From: Cacajao melanocephalus
Lineage: Eukaryota > Chordata > Mammalia > Primates > Pitheciidae
Direction of reading: 5' to 3'
Length of the DNA: 64,000 nucleotides
Assembly (NCBI GenBank): GCA_963573385.1
Contig: CAUYLG010051940.1
Location: forward strand, 1-64,000
Below, one piece after another: positions 1-12,764 of this stretch. Positions within the stretch are counted from its first letter, which is position 1. Each line of letters begins with the position of its first letter. The position numbers and the translations under genes are program-made. The notes beneath the pieces were generated by a model. The model saw nothing but the letters and a program-made list of their open reading frames with translations. It was not told the DNA's origin and ran no database searches.

Positions 1-2
1 AT

Positions 3-955
<953 letters not shown>

Positions 956-959
956 AGAG

Positions 960-1140
960 CTTAATTCTGTCCCTGCCTCTTGTCTGTTTACTATTTGCAG
1001 CATTTTTTAGCCTTGGGCGTTTCCTCCTTTATGAAATCAAAATATTAATAACAACTACCTTCACTATCTCACAAGTTTACCTTGCAAATCAAATGAGATA
1101 ATTTATTTGAAAGCACAATATAGACACTAAAAGTATTATA
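960..1140 (+). mobile_element. MIR SINE fragment
   Basis: The order of motifs fits the MIR core and 3' part in sense: a cctttatgaaat-type stretch, a run resembling 'ataataacaactacctt', then aaatgagataat and a tail like 'aaagcacaatatagac'. It is strongly diverged, as expected for this old family. Confidence 0.6.
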
Positions 1141-1184
1141 CAATTTTTATCTTTTATAATTAGCTCTTCAGAAATTCAAAAACT

Positions 1185-1680
1185 ATAGAGAATTATAAAA
1201 TGAACACCCTACATCTACTGCACAGCCTAAGAAATAACAGATTGCTAATTTCAAGTCCTTCTCATCTCACTCTTGTATACATTTCCCTGATCCAATTACT
1301 CACCTTTTGTCTCTATAATTAATGATCTTGAATTTATTTAGCAGTCCCAAAGCTAAATAATTAATGCATAATTAGAAATAATTTTGTAACATATCTATAT
1401 CTCTATGCAATACATAAGCAACCTTTGTATACACAGTATTTGAAATGTAATATAAATATCATATTGGGAGCATTCTTTTTCCACCTGCCTTTTTCACTCA
1501 AATTATTTTTGCAGATTTTGTCCATGTTACATGATCATAGCTCATTTGTTTTCAGTGTTGTATAGTATTCCATTATATAAGCAATCCATAGACTTATTCA
1601 TTTTCTTATCATTAAAAAAAGACTTGCTTTTTGTTTTCTTTTAAAATTTATAGTTATATATGATCCAGCAGTCCATGTTC
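1185..1680 (-). mobile_element. old L1/HAL1-like LINE fragment (tentative)
   Basis: The stretch around 1540-1600 (gtatagtattccatta followed by a cattcattttc-type stretch) resembles the reverse complement of the 3' part of old L1 elements. The match is weak and the boundaries are approximate. Confidence 0.35.
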
Positions 1681-1689
1681 TTCTGAATT

Positions 1690-1843
<154 letters not shown>

Positions 1844-1891
1844 TAAAATTACTTTGTGCACACAGCATTGTTCCAGCTCAAGTTAGGGCCA

Positions 1892-3113
1892 TTTTTTTTT
1901 TTAGTTTTAGATATTTTTATTTCTCCAAATTTGTTATTTATCAGGAGTAACTGAAATAAAAAATATAATTGAGTCCCATCATCATCATCATGGAAATGGC
2001 TTTAAGAGAAACTGGTCAGATGAATATTATTGCTTCCCATTTTCAACCAGTAAATAGTTGCCACTGATAAACTGACAGCCAGGAGTCTGACAAGAATGCT
2101 CAAAATATGTTATGTAATACAACATGCCTGTTCACAGAGGAAAAATCCTGGGAAATAACTTAAGTGTACTTCTTGATTTCGTCGTACAAGACAAGCTCAT
2201 GCCTCTGAGAACACTGGACCATGCACCCTTGAAAAAAGCTTTGCATCCTTCATCATGAGCAGTCTTCCTCCAGCAGTCAAGTGTGCCTGTGTACATGATG
2301 TCATTTCCTTTGCGCCCTAACTGCATCATCATGTGGTCGCAAATGGTGTCAAATGGATAGGAAGTCAACCCAGCGACAGTGGTGACAATCTGTGCAATTA
2401 TCCAGCTGATGACAGTGTGAGTGTTCCTGGAGTTTGGAAGCATTCCCTTTGCAGTGTTACAGATACCCAAATAGGCAGCTTGGTAGATGATGATACCCTG
2501 CACAGACACGTTAAAGCCTTGGTACAGGCCCTTGATCCCATCAAATTTGTAGATCTTAACCAGGCAGTCACTGAGGACTTGGAATTCTTTTTCAGCTCCA
2601 GCTTTACCTGCATTGGCTGCTAGACGGATATGGGCAAAATCAAGAGGGTACACAAAACACAAGGATGTGTTCCCAGCGGCACTGCCTGATGCCAAATTCC
2701 CTGCAAAGTAGCGCAAAACTGGGTCTTCTTGTCCACACCACCTAGGAAGATCTGCTTGTATTTGTCTTTGAAGGCGAAGTTGAGAGCCTGGGTGGGGAAG
2801 TATCTGATGACACTGGTCAGGTTACCGTGCCAGGACAGGACTCCCTGTTCCTTGGGAATACAGACCACACAGTCTATAATGCGCTTGTATTGCTTATCTG
2901 TGGTGATCTGCTTGCTGACATGCTGCATCTGCAGCAGCAGCTTGACCCATTCAAAGGGCACTGCCACAATCTTGGGAGATGGCTGCAGCCACTCCACATG
3001 CCAGGAAGTCCTTGGTGAAGGACACAGCGGCATCTGTCATGTCGAAAGGAAAGAAGAGGCACACTGCTGCAGGATGGGACTGGGCTGGGAACCGGCTTTG
3101 ACTCCGGGGCTGT
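1892..3113 (-). pseudogene. SLC25A5: processed pseudogene of SLC25A5 (ADP/ATP carrier 2)
   Basis: The minus strand carries an intronless copy of the mitochondrial ADP/ATP carrier mRNA. The coding-equivalent region runs from an ATG at 3040-3038 to TAA at 2162-2160. The 5'UTR-like GC-rich part extends to about 3113, and the 3'UTR continues to a poly-A tract (T-run at 1892-1902). Isoform-diagnostic residues fit carrier 2 and not carrier 3, for example the segments KQIT, KIY.F.GIKG and TGTLDCWRK. It is broken by a 1-bp insertion near 2967, loss of one codon near 2850, a 1-bp deletion near 2717 and a deletion of about 14 bp near 2196. The carrier signature RRRMMM reads CDHMMM. A degenerate direct repeat (agggcc near 1885, agggct near 3118) next to an ATT/AAAA-like site fits L1-driven retrotransposition. 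It cannot encode a working carrier. Confidence 0.95.
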
Positions 3114-3289
3114 TGAGAGGGCTGTTTTAATGTCCTACACCTCTCATATCAGGGGCGATGGAGGTGGGATATGCATCCTCCTTAGTATTTTGTTGTTGCT
3201 GTGAGACCCTTCTCCCTCTCCTACTTAGACTCCATAAGATCTGAATGTCCTATCAGATTATCACTCCCACTATCCCCTGCTGCTGTGTT

Positions 3290-4465
3290 GTCTGCTTTCC
3301 CCACTTCACTGTCCCTTATTTCTCAATGATTTTTGGTCAATGACAACCTTTTTTCTTAATTTTAAATTTTAATTTTTGTCGGTGCATAGTACCAGTATGT
3401 CGTATATACACTGTCTTTTAAACAACATTCCTGCCTTAATTCTTGGTAATTTTAATATCCACATGAATGATTCTTCCACCACCATGGCCTTGAATTTCTT
3501 AAATTCCTCCCCTTCAGCCTATCTCTGTCACTCACTTACATGGACATAGCACAGAATTTCTATCACCTTTTCATCATTGTAGGTTCAAACATTCGACTCT
3601 CTGTTTGCCTTGTCCTATCTTGCTCCTTTTAGTCTCACCACTTGAACAAGCTCCAGGATCTACAATCCACTGCCCATTGCAACTTTTCACTATCCCTTAT
3701 TCCCACTCATGTCCTTTTGACTCTCTTCCCACAGTTTAAATTCCATCATCAATCATTATAGCTATTTCCTCGCATACACTGTCAACACCCTTTCCCCTTT
3801 CCTGTGGTGATTACTTGCTTGGCAGAATTCTGATCCTGCTGAAGTCCAACTCTCCTCCTAATTTGCATCATCACAGCAGAAGAAAAATACATAGCATGCT
3901 TACTGGTCTCACTTTAAGTTCATCCTTAGTGTCAATGGATCCTTCATGCTGTCTGACAATCTTGTTTCCTTTGTCTATTTCTTACCCTACTGTGATTGTT
4001 TTGCACTTTCTCTTCTCTAAACTCCAACACCTCAGCCATGCTCCTTGCTATCATCTGATGACCTGCTTCTTATTTTACTAGGGAAATAGAAAAAAAAAAT
4101 AGAACTTCCACAAGTTCCTGTCACATCCACTACCTACCAGCATCTATGCCCCAGTACCCTGTGTTCCCTCTTGGCTACTATAAAATGACTATGTTTCTGT
4201 ATGAATCTGAGCCATATACTTCATGTAATGCCATTCACTCTCATGTACTCAAGCACATAAACATGCAGGAGTTTCTCGTATTTTGGTTCTTGAAACAAAT
4301 GAAAACACACATACATACACAAACAAAAATCTCTTCATCTCACTTATCCCTCCAGCTACTACCTCATTTCATGGTTTCTACCTGGTTCAAACCTCCATCG
4401 CCTCTCCTGTATTGTTATAAGACTTCTAACTGCTCTTCCTGCTTCCACACTTGCACCTTTATAGG
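3290..4465 (+). mobile_element. L2-type LINE fragment (ORF2 region)
   Basis: The stretch resembles the open-reading-frame region of L2-clade LINEs in sense orientation: a block near 3900-4080 (ctcacttt..gttcat, then catctgatgacctgcttc), then 'aacttccacaagttcctgtcac' split by substitutions, and cctccagctactacc near 4350. The reading frame is broken many times. The assignment rests on remembered consensus similarity, so a search should confirm it. Confidence 0.5.
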
Positions 4466-4481
4466 CTAGTTTTTATTATAG

Positions 4482-4612
4482 TGATATGGTTTGGCTGTGT
4501 CCCCACCCAAATCTCATCTTGAATTATAGTTCCCATAATAAGCACGTGTCATAGGAGGGGCCTGGTGGGAGGTACTTAAATTATGGGGGCAGTTATCTCC
4601 ATGCTGGTTGGT
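4482..4612 (+). mobile_element. MST/THE1-type (ERVL-MaLR) LTR, 5' part only
   Basis: It begins with tgatatggtttggctgtgtc, the canonical start of MST/THE1 LTRs, and continues through gtgggaggta and the ccatgctg segment. It stops abruptly at the Alu at 4617; the remaining two thirds of the LTR are absent on the other side, which is L1. Confidence 0.85.
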
Positions 4613-4616
4613 ATCT

Positions 4617-4914
4617 TTTGTTTTTTTTGAGACAGAGTTTCACTGTTGTTGCCCAGGCTGGAGTGCAATAGTGCGATCTCAGCTCACTGCAACCTCTGGC
4701 CTCCTGAGTTCAAGCAATTCTCCTGCCTTGGCCTTCTGAGTAGCTGAGATTACAAGCATGCTCCACCACGCCTGGCTAATTTTGTGTTTTTAGTAGAGAT
4801 GGAGCTTCTCCATGTTGATCAGGCTGGTCTCGAACTCCTGACCTCAGGTGATCCACCTCTTGTCTTGGCCTCCCAAAGTGCTGGGATTACAGGTGTGAGC
4901 CACTGCATCCAGCC
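4617..4914 (-). mobile_element. Alu SINE, antisense, full length
   Basis: It starts with a T-run and gagacagagtttcactg and ends at the reverse complement of the Alu 5' end. Imperfect flanking repeats ggtatctttt and gatatcttat mark the insertion. Confidence 0.95.
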
Positions 4915-4917
4915 CTA

Positions 4918-6005
4918 CTTGATATCTTATGATTTTGTAACTATATTCATGAAAAGATTGGCCTATAATCTATTTTTACACCGCTCTTGCCTGGTTTGAT
5001 TTCAGTTATACTCGCTTTGTACTGTGGATTGGGAAGCATTTAATTTTTTTTCCTATTCTCTGGAGAATCTACACAATGTTGGAATGATCTCTGACTTGAC
5101 AGTTGATTGGAATCACCTGTAAAGTATCAGGAAATGGAGATTTCGTGTGTAAATGTGTTTTAACTATGATTCAACATCTCTAAGGATTCCAAAAAAATGT
5201 TAGATGTTCTATTTCTTTTTGTCAGTTTGGCAAGTTATTCTTTCCTCAGAAATTGTACATCATAGCTAGACTTTCAAGTTTACAGGCCTAACATACAAAA
5301 TCCTTCTTTTTAATTTTGACTGTAGCTATAGTTAGGTTACCTTTTTGCTCCTAATATAATTTTTAACACCTCTGTTTCTTGTGATCAATCTTGACAGGAT
5401 CTATTTTATTCATGATTTCAAAGAACTTACTTTTGCTTTTGTTTGTTCTTTATATCATTTTTCTCTTCCATGAATTTCTACTTTTGTCTGTAATGTGTCT
5501 TCTTTCTACTTTTATTTTTTATTTTTGAGATAGAGTCTCACTCTGTCAATCAGGCTGGTGTGTGGTGGTGAGATCTAGTCTCACTGCAACCTCTACCCCA
5601 CCAGGTTCAAGTGATTCTCATGCCTCAGCCTCCTGAGTAGTTGTGATTACAGGCACGTGCTGCCATGCCCGGCTAATTTTTGTGTTTTTAGTAGAGATAT
5701 GGTTTTATCATTTTGGCCAGGCTGGTACTGAACTCCTGACCTCAAGTGATCTGCCCATCTCAGCCTTCCAAAGTGCTGGGATTACAGGCATGAGCCACTG
5801 TGTCTGACCTGCTATCTTTGATTTACTTTTGGGTTGGATGCTTACCTCATTACTCTTTATCATTTATTCTTTTTTAATATATACATTTAAAGTCATAAAT
5901 TTCCTGGTGAGGAATTAGATATGTACTATTTTTTATTACCATTTGGTTCTATATATTTTAAATTTTTTATTGTGATTTCCTCTTTAACTCAGTACTTATG
6001 TAGAA
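4918..6005 (-). mobile_element. L1 LINE ORF2 fragment, antisense
   Basis: Reverse-complement L1 ORF2 landmarks appear in order: a cctattctctggagaat block near 5050, gatctattttattcatg near 5400, and after the Alu a ttggatgcttacctcat block near 5835, then aaagtcataaatttcc and ttgtgatttcctcttt. The frame is broken. An Alu inserted at 5510. Confidence 0.8.
5510..5809 (-). mobile_element. Alu SINE, antisense, inside L1
   Basis: This is a full antisense Alu from the T-rich head with gagatagagtctcac to a degenerate 5' end (cactgtgtctgacc). It splits the surrounding antisense L1 ORF2 block, so it inserted later. Confidence 0.95.
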
Positions 6006-6650
<645 letters not shown>

Positions 6651-6808
6651 GCTGGGTGCAGTGGCTCACACCTGTAATTTCAGCATTTTGGGAGGCTGAG
6701 GTGGGAGGATCACTTGAACCCAGGAATTCAAGGCTGCAGTGAACTATGATTGCACCACTGTGCTCCAGTATGGGTGAACAGAATGAGATCCTGTCTCAAA
6801 AAAAAAAG
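6651..6808 (+). mobile_element. free-left-Alu-monomer-like element (FLAM/AluJ-type)
   Basis: It is a single arm of about 158 bp, from gctgggtgcagtggctcac to an A-tail, with no second arm. It is either a fossil monomer or an internally deleted Alu. Confidence 0.8.
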
Positions 6809-7295
6809 TTTTCCTTTAATATTTATACCCACATTTACAAAATTAGTTCATCTGTTTTAGAATAACTGATTTGATTTTAATGCAAAAGTATATCATTTTC
6901 AAGCTATATATGCAATAACTTTACTATTTTTCAACTCAGTATTATGAACATTTAATTGAAAGGGTATTGTATAAATTCTAAATTTGCAAATATCAGCAAT
7001 GTGTTCTTCATTTTACTGTTGTCAATCAGATCTCTGTGTTGATTCACACTAGAAAAATGTGTAAAGTTATTACCATTGCTTTTTATTATGAAAGTTTCAA
7101 TTTCAGCCTAAATTTTCATACCCGTCTAGCTAGATCACAAGTCAACTTTTCCTTGAAACTTAACAGATGACTTCTTTTTATGCAGTGTGTTATCTGTGAG
7201 GAACTATAAATCACATTGCTATTTTTTTGTTTTACGATTATTGGATATTTGGGAAATATATTTCTATTTCAAGCAAACCTTGAATAGAAGTTAAA
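6809..7295. other. anonymous AT-rich sequence
   Basis: I see no gene and no confident repeat assignment. The text around 7000-7210 (cacactagaaaaatgtg, gtgttatctgtgaggaac) may be a decayed DNA-transposon fragment. Confidence 0.35.
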
Positions 7296-7299
7296 AGTT

Positions 7300-7890
7300 G
7301 TGCCGTAAACTATTAGCTCAGTGAGCTTGGTTTTCTCAAACACCACAGATTCCATAGAAAGGACTGGCCCTTCACCCAGCTCCTAGAGGATAACCCTTAA
7401 GCCTTTATAATATCCTGTTTAATCAGAGTGTCTTTGTATATATGAGGCTTTGGGCCACATCAGATAGTTTATGCTAACCATGTGATTTATGATGAATTTT
7501 TGCTCTTGTTCACTTGAGGCCCTGCACCATGCTGTATCAGACCTCTAGAGAAAGCGTAGTTAAGCTCAGCCATGCAGACATGCCTACTGACTCCTAATAA
7601 AAACTCTAGACCTCAAGGCTCATGTGAATTTCCTTGGTTGGTAACACTTTGCATATGCTGTCAAACACTATTGCTGAGAGAATTAAGCTCTATCTGTGTG
7701 ACTCCACTGGGAGAGAACAACCAGAAGCTTGTACCTGGTTTCACCTGGTGCCTGTTTCCTTTGCTAATTTTAATTGGTATTTTTTGGCTGTTATAAGCCA
7801 TAATCATTAGTATAATAGCTTTTCTGAGCTCTGTGAATCATTCTAATTGAGTATTGAACCTAAGGGTGGTCTTGGGAGACCCCCAATATA
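7300..7890 (+). mobile_element. ERVL-class LTR (LTR16/LTR33-like), 5' LTR
   Basis: The 3' half reads like ERVL LTRs: gtgtgactccactgggaga, a TTTCCTTTGCTAATTTT stretch, then a run ending in gggtggtcttgggagaccc. It is followed directly by gttggcattgtaag, which resembles an ERVL tRNA-Leu-type primer-binding region. The start is approximate. Internal ERVL sequence follows, so this is the 5' LTR. The exact subfamily is not certain. Confidence 0.7.
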
Positions 7891-9246
7891 GTTGGCATTG
7901 TAAGTAGCATTTGTTGGGATGACCCTAACTCACTGAAACATGGCAAAAGCGTGCTTTGGGAAATGAAAGAATGAGAGGACAGGGGTGGACAAACTTTTGA
8001 TTCCTATATGGCCACTGGATATGAAACATAATCTGAAACAGTAGCTGTGCCGTGATTCTTTACTATAGGTGAAAGTCTCCAGTGGAATTCAGAAATGGTA
8101 AGTCTAACTTCCGAATGTTTGGGTTCACTGGATGCGTAAGGGAATGCAAAATAAGAAACTAGTGAAATACACAATTCCTTGCTTAGTGTTATCTGTAATA
8201 GCTAAAATAAAAGTAAAAGATAGTGTTGGGGCAGATCCTAACAAATGTATAGATATATAGATATGTAATCAAATTCAGATTTTAGCCACTAAGCCTGCGG
8301 GCCACCACCAAAAGGATAAGTTATGCTGGAACAACAGATAGAACCTCTACAATCTCTATTTACCAAGAAGGCAGTCTAGGTTGAGGGGAGAGCCAAACCA
8401 AGAAACTGCTGAAAGCAGAGGGTATGGCGTGAAGGAGTTGTCTTATTTTATGGATTAATATCGATTACTTCCTAAAGAACCTTTACTAAAATGGATTGTG
8501 AGAGTGACCAATTTAGGGGTAAGTCACTCTCCTTGCTTTTGAATTCTGCAGAATGAAAGAGCATGTTTGGGTTGACACATAGCTATTGACCAATCACAGA
8601 TGACTATATGATTCAAACACATAGCATTTATTTCCAAGGAGACAGATTTCCTGGAGGACTGAGTAAAATTCATCTGAGCAGATGAATTCTCCTTCTCCTC
8701 CTTTAAATGCTTAATAGAACTTCACAGATGAAGTGGCTGATATGTTGTGTATGCAAGTCATGCTAGATTGACTTTGTGATGATCAGGATGCTCATCCATG
8801 TGATATGTCTCATAACCAGGTCGTGGTAAATGCTGGATTAAGGGGAGCTCCTTTGTGTGGGCACCCTATGTAACCTTACTGCTGTAAAATCAGGCAGTGG
8901 TCTGGGAGTGGACCTTGTTAGATTTATTGTCTCAGCTTTGCCTTATGGGTCTACAGGTGCTGAGAAAGAGCAATTCACAAAAGAATGAGGCAAAGACAAA
9001 GGGGAGATTCAAGGGACTCTTCCTAGCAGGGTAAAAATTTTTAGATGGTTATTATTAGTAGCACGAATAAAGCAAACACTGATGGGGTTGAAACAAGGTC
9101 TTGAAGCAGCATTATGGGAAGTTGGGTGGACAAATGGGAGCCCTGATGGTCCCCGGTGTTGAAAAGCCATAAACAAAACTGCTCTATTTACTTAGTTTTA
9201 AAGAGTTTAAAAAGTTGGAAAGCAAAGGTATTAATAAGAAACCTGA

Positions 9247-9300
9247 TTGTGTGTGTGTGTGTGTGTGTCTGTGTGTCTGTGTGTCTGTGTGTCTGTGTGT
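9247..9300. repeat. (TG)n/(TGTC)n microsatellite
   Basis: About 54 bp of alternating TG with regularly spaced tgtc variants lies directly against the T-rich head of the next Alu, where the Alu poly-A would be. It probably grew from that tail. Confidence 0.95.
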
Positions 9301-9582
9301 TTTGAGATGGAGTCTCACTCTGACACCAGGCTGGAGTGCAGTGACACAGTCTTAGCTCACTGCAACCACTGCCTCCTGGGATCAAGTGATTCTTCTGCCC
9401 CAGCCTCCTGAGTAGCTGGGACCACAGGCAGGCACCACCATGCCCAGCTAATTTTTGTATTTTTAGTAGAGATGGGGTTTCACCATGTTGGCCAGTATGG
9501 TCTCCATCTCTTGACCTCATGATCTGCCCTCCTCAGCCTCCCAAAGTGCTGGGATTACAGTCGTGAGCCACTGCACCTGACC
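9301..9582 (-). mobile_element. Alu SINE, antisense
   Basis: This is an antisense Alu from gagatggagtctcactctg to ccactgcacctgacc, inserted in ERVL internal sequence. Its tail position is occupied by the TG repeat at 9247. Confidence 0.95.
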
Positions 9583-10539
9583 AAAACCAGACTTTTAATT
9601 GCTGGGGTGATGGTCTGGAAAGTTAATCAGGATGAAGATTCATAAAGGAATGAGGGTGTTCTCATGTAACCCCTACATACACATACATGGATAAAATGGG
9701 CAGCAATTGAAAAGAAAGTTTTCTGGGACTCCTTGATATGGAAGTCAAATGTACTGTGATTCCAGAATCACAGTGAATTTCTAATAGGGCTACAGTTAGA
9801 TTGAAGGATATGGGGATGCAATGGTTGATGGGATTTAGGTGAAAGTTTGGATAAAAATTAGAATATTCAAATGTACTTTATGTGAAGTGATTGTGTCTAC
9901 TTTCCCTGAATGTATTATTGGAATAAATACTATGTTCGACTGGGGAACACTTGTCTACCTGGTATTGTAAAACAGAAGGCATGTAGGTTACCTTTCAGCT
10001 AGTATTAATTGGATATTCCAAATGGGAATCTATAAAATTGCCTGAGTCCATACAGGTTGTTAATCTGAAACAGTATAGAATACCTGGTGGACAATAAAGA
10101 GATTACTACTTTAATTAAGAACAATATTAGAAGCTGGAGTTTTGGTATCAAAAGTTCTCTGTACAATAGCCCTGGGTGACCCATGAAAAATATGTTACTG
10201 AGGCTGGAATAAAGACGTGCAGCCTGTAGCATCAGCCATCCTTGATATGGTTTCAATAGTGCAAAAATATAGTAGGCTAAAGAGAAGGAAAACTCAGTGA
10301 TTGATATTGAAAATTCTGTTTTTCCTATCTCAATCAGAAAAGAGCCAGCTGTAGTTTGGCTTTACATGGAAGGCTCCCATTTTACATTTACTGTATTTCC
10401 ACAGGGTTATTTGATAGTACCAGCTTAGTTTCATAATTTGATTAGAAGAGATTCAGACTTGATTCAGGTCTCAAGTTTAATAATGCACTATATCAATAAT
10501 ATAAAGAATCAGAAAGAGAAGAGTAAGCAAAACTGACTT

Positions 10540-11085
10540 TAATGCAATGCTGGCACACATTGCCAAAAAAAAGCTTGGTTGATAAATCTGTGACCAAATT
10601 GCAGACGGTGGGCTTAGGTTGCTCCCCAATAGGATGTGTTCTTCCAGGCCCTTGGTTCCTCACTCACCCAAGAATGGGGGACAGGACCCCACCAGGCGCG
10701 ATGAGCTTGTTCAAGTAAATAACAGACCCCAAAGAATTTTGCAAAAAGTGATTTATTTAGACAGAGAGAGAGAAAAAGGAACAGAGACAGAGAGAGAGAG
10801 GGAGAGAGCTCTCACGCTGTCATGAGAGGGGATCCAGAGATGGAGTCCGAATAGGTGAGGAAGGAAAGGGGATTTTAGCCTGGGAGTTATTCCTGCCCCA
10901 TTCAAGTTTTTTGTCCTATGAAAGGAGTTCCTTTAAACTTGCACTGGAGTGATTGACCTTTGATTTCTGGGCAGTCTATCTTCCCACACGCAAAAGGTAA
11001 ACAAAGACCTCTAAGTTCCCAGATGGAGACGTGAAAGAAGGCAGGTCGGGCATGTCGCTAGGAAGTTCTTGCCTTTGAAACCATG
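10540..11085 (-). mobile_element. probable ERV LTR, antisense, inside the ERVL provirus
   Basis: This segment interrupts ERVL pol: RT homology stops before it and resumes after it. In reverse complement it has a pyrimidine-rich stretch, an AATAAA signal (ttatttagacagag at 10750 on the plus strand), then a GC-richer 3' part, as in an ERV1 LTR. It carries a purine (GA)n run at 10760-10808. The family is not recognised and the ends are estimates. Confidence 0.45.
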
Positions 11086-12645
11086 CCCCTTGTGGACCTG
11101 GGAAGAGAAGTTAATTACATTCCCTCAAATCCAGCAAAGATTCAAGGATCTGCCCAAATGATAAAATTCTTAGTAATAACCTGGACAGGAGCCAACACTG
11201 GCATTCCACAGATGACTAAAAATAAGCTGCTGTTGTTGTCTATTCTGAGAACTAAGGTAAGAATCACAGCACCTTGTCGATTTCCTTGTGTTTTGGAGGA
11301 TACATATTCTACATCTGGGAATTGCTAGCCCAATGTCTATCTGAAAGAAGGTCATATTTGAATGGGATCCTGAACAAAACCAGACTATGTCTGAGTGGCA
11401 AAAGTAGTAGCCTTCTCAATCCTTTTAGCCCTTATGATCCACACTCAGATAGGATTTTGGAAGCATCTGCAACACACACTTATGCAGGCTAGAGACTATG
11501 GCAAAAGCCTGTCACTACCACCGGCAGTGACTGCTGGGATTTAGAAACAGAAATTTTCCATATGCAGTGGTGTTGTATATACCTTTTGAGAGATAATTAC
11601 TAGCTTGCACTGATAGTTGAAACTGCCCCTATGACTGAAGGACATAAAATAACATGGAATCCTGAAATATCCATGATGTCTTAGATGATATTAGAGAAAC
11701 ATTTTAATATGGAAAGCAGTCCAAGAAGAGTTCCATAATAAAATGGAAATGATTTATATAGGAACATGCTACTTGGGAGAATGCAAGGAGGTACTCATCA
11801 CATTTAAGAGCAGATACCCCTTTTCCCATAGCTGACTTTGGAGCCACCAGAGGAACTGCTGGATGTTACTGTCACACCAGTGGTGCCCTATGAACAGCTG
11901 TCTATTGGCCAACAAAACACTGCTTGGTTTATGGATGGCAGCTGCCAGGCGGACAGACATCACCTTGTTTGGAGACATGCTACACTATGATTGACTGATG
12001 GAAAAACTGATTGAAGAAGGCAAGAACAAATCACCTTATTAGACTGAATAGCATGGTGTTTTACTTGTAATGGTGGAAGAATTGAACAATGATAACAGCC
12101 CCTATGTTTGATTTTTTGCCAACCCATGGGCATTGGCCAGTGGCTTCGCTATATGGTCAGTTAGATGGGCAATGAAAAACTAGATTAATAAAGAGATTCC
12201 AGTATAGGGTATGCTTATATGGAAATAACTATGGGAATATAAATGATGCATTGAAGTAGAACATCTTGATGCCCATCAGAAGAACCTCCTTCTAAGATTG
12301 GAAGGTGATTGAAACCACCAAATCTGGTGTGCTTGCTTGAGGGGTCCACCTAGGTCCATGAAATGAATGAATATGGAGGAGCTGCAGGAATACAAAGATG
12401 GTCTGGTCATCAACATACACCTTTTGCGCCCTCTGTGGCACAAAATGTCAACAAAAACTGTCCAGGCTACCAGCAAGAAAGACAGAGACTGTGGAGGGCT
12501 ATGGGAAGGACCTGCACAGAGCTGGAAAATAAGTATATTGGACTGGTGCCAGTATCTCAGAGAGACTGTAATTGTATTTTGACAAGAATAAACAGCAACT
12601 TAGGACTGGATTTTGCCTACCTGATGGTATAAGAAAATGCTCACA
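11086..12645 (+). mobile_element. ERVL-type provirus internal region, part 2 (RT end, RNase H)
   Basis: This continues the provirus after the LTR insertion. Residues near 11155-11250 (MIKFLVITW.GAN, KNKLLLL) fit the end of RT. Near 11585-11620 a PF.R block fits the connection to RNase H, and near 11890-11940 the translation AWFMDGS keeps the first catalytic Asp of RNase H. Near 12125-12200 WALASGFAIWS followed by INKEIP continues the RNase H fold, and near 12265 a DAHQK motif follows. Stops interrupt every block. The 3' LTR is not found. Confidence 0.7.
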
Positions 12646-12654
12646 ATATTACTG

Positions 12655-12755
12655 AAACATCAGGTTCAATCTAGGTCCTGCTGCTCACTGCACAGAAAAC
12701 CGATCACTGAGACAAGGAGTACTGCCGGGGGAGAAGACTTTTTTTTGCATGCTGA
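12655..12755 (-). mobile_element. LTR fragment, antisense (same family as 21385 and 50147)
   Basis: The stretch aggttcaatctaggtcctg, then ctcactgcacagaaaacc and gatcactgagac, matches the 3' end (in reverse) of the LTRs at 21385, 48308 and 50147. It is cut off after about 100 bp, where the antisense MaLR internal region begins. Confidence 0.7.
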
Positions 12756-12764
12756 GTGTTAACT

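Larger units (their letters stand above)
7891..10520 (+). mobile_element. ERVL-type provirus internal region, part 1 (gag, protease, RT remnants)
   Basis: This is a decayed endogenous retrovirus in the same orientation as the LTR at 7300. A primer-binding-like segment starts it. Translation near 8950-9180 gives gag-like residues (STGAEKEQF, then NGSPDGP). Near 9700-9950 the order of residues fits a retroviral protease (a DSL.W block where the active-site loop should be, so the catalytic Asp-Thr/Ser-Gly is lost). Near 10070-10260 a reverse-transcriptase N-terminal block is readable (EYLVDN, then YNSPG). Stops and frameshifts occur in every domain. An Alu with a TG repeat sits at 9247-9582 and an antisense LTR cuts it at 10540. 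No protein is possible. Confidence 0.7.

Noticed and set aside
2333..2623. 96-codon plus-strand open frame
   Set aside because: It is a shadow of the SLC25A5 pseudogene on the opposite strand.
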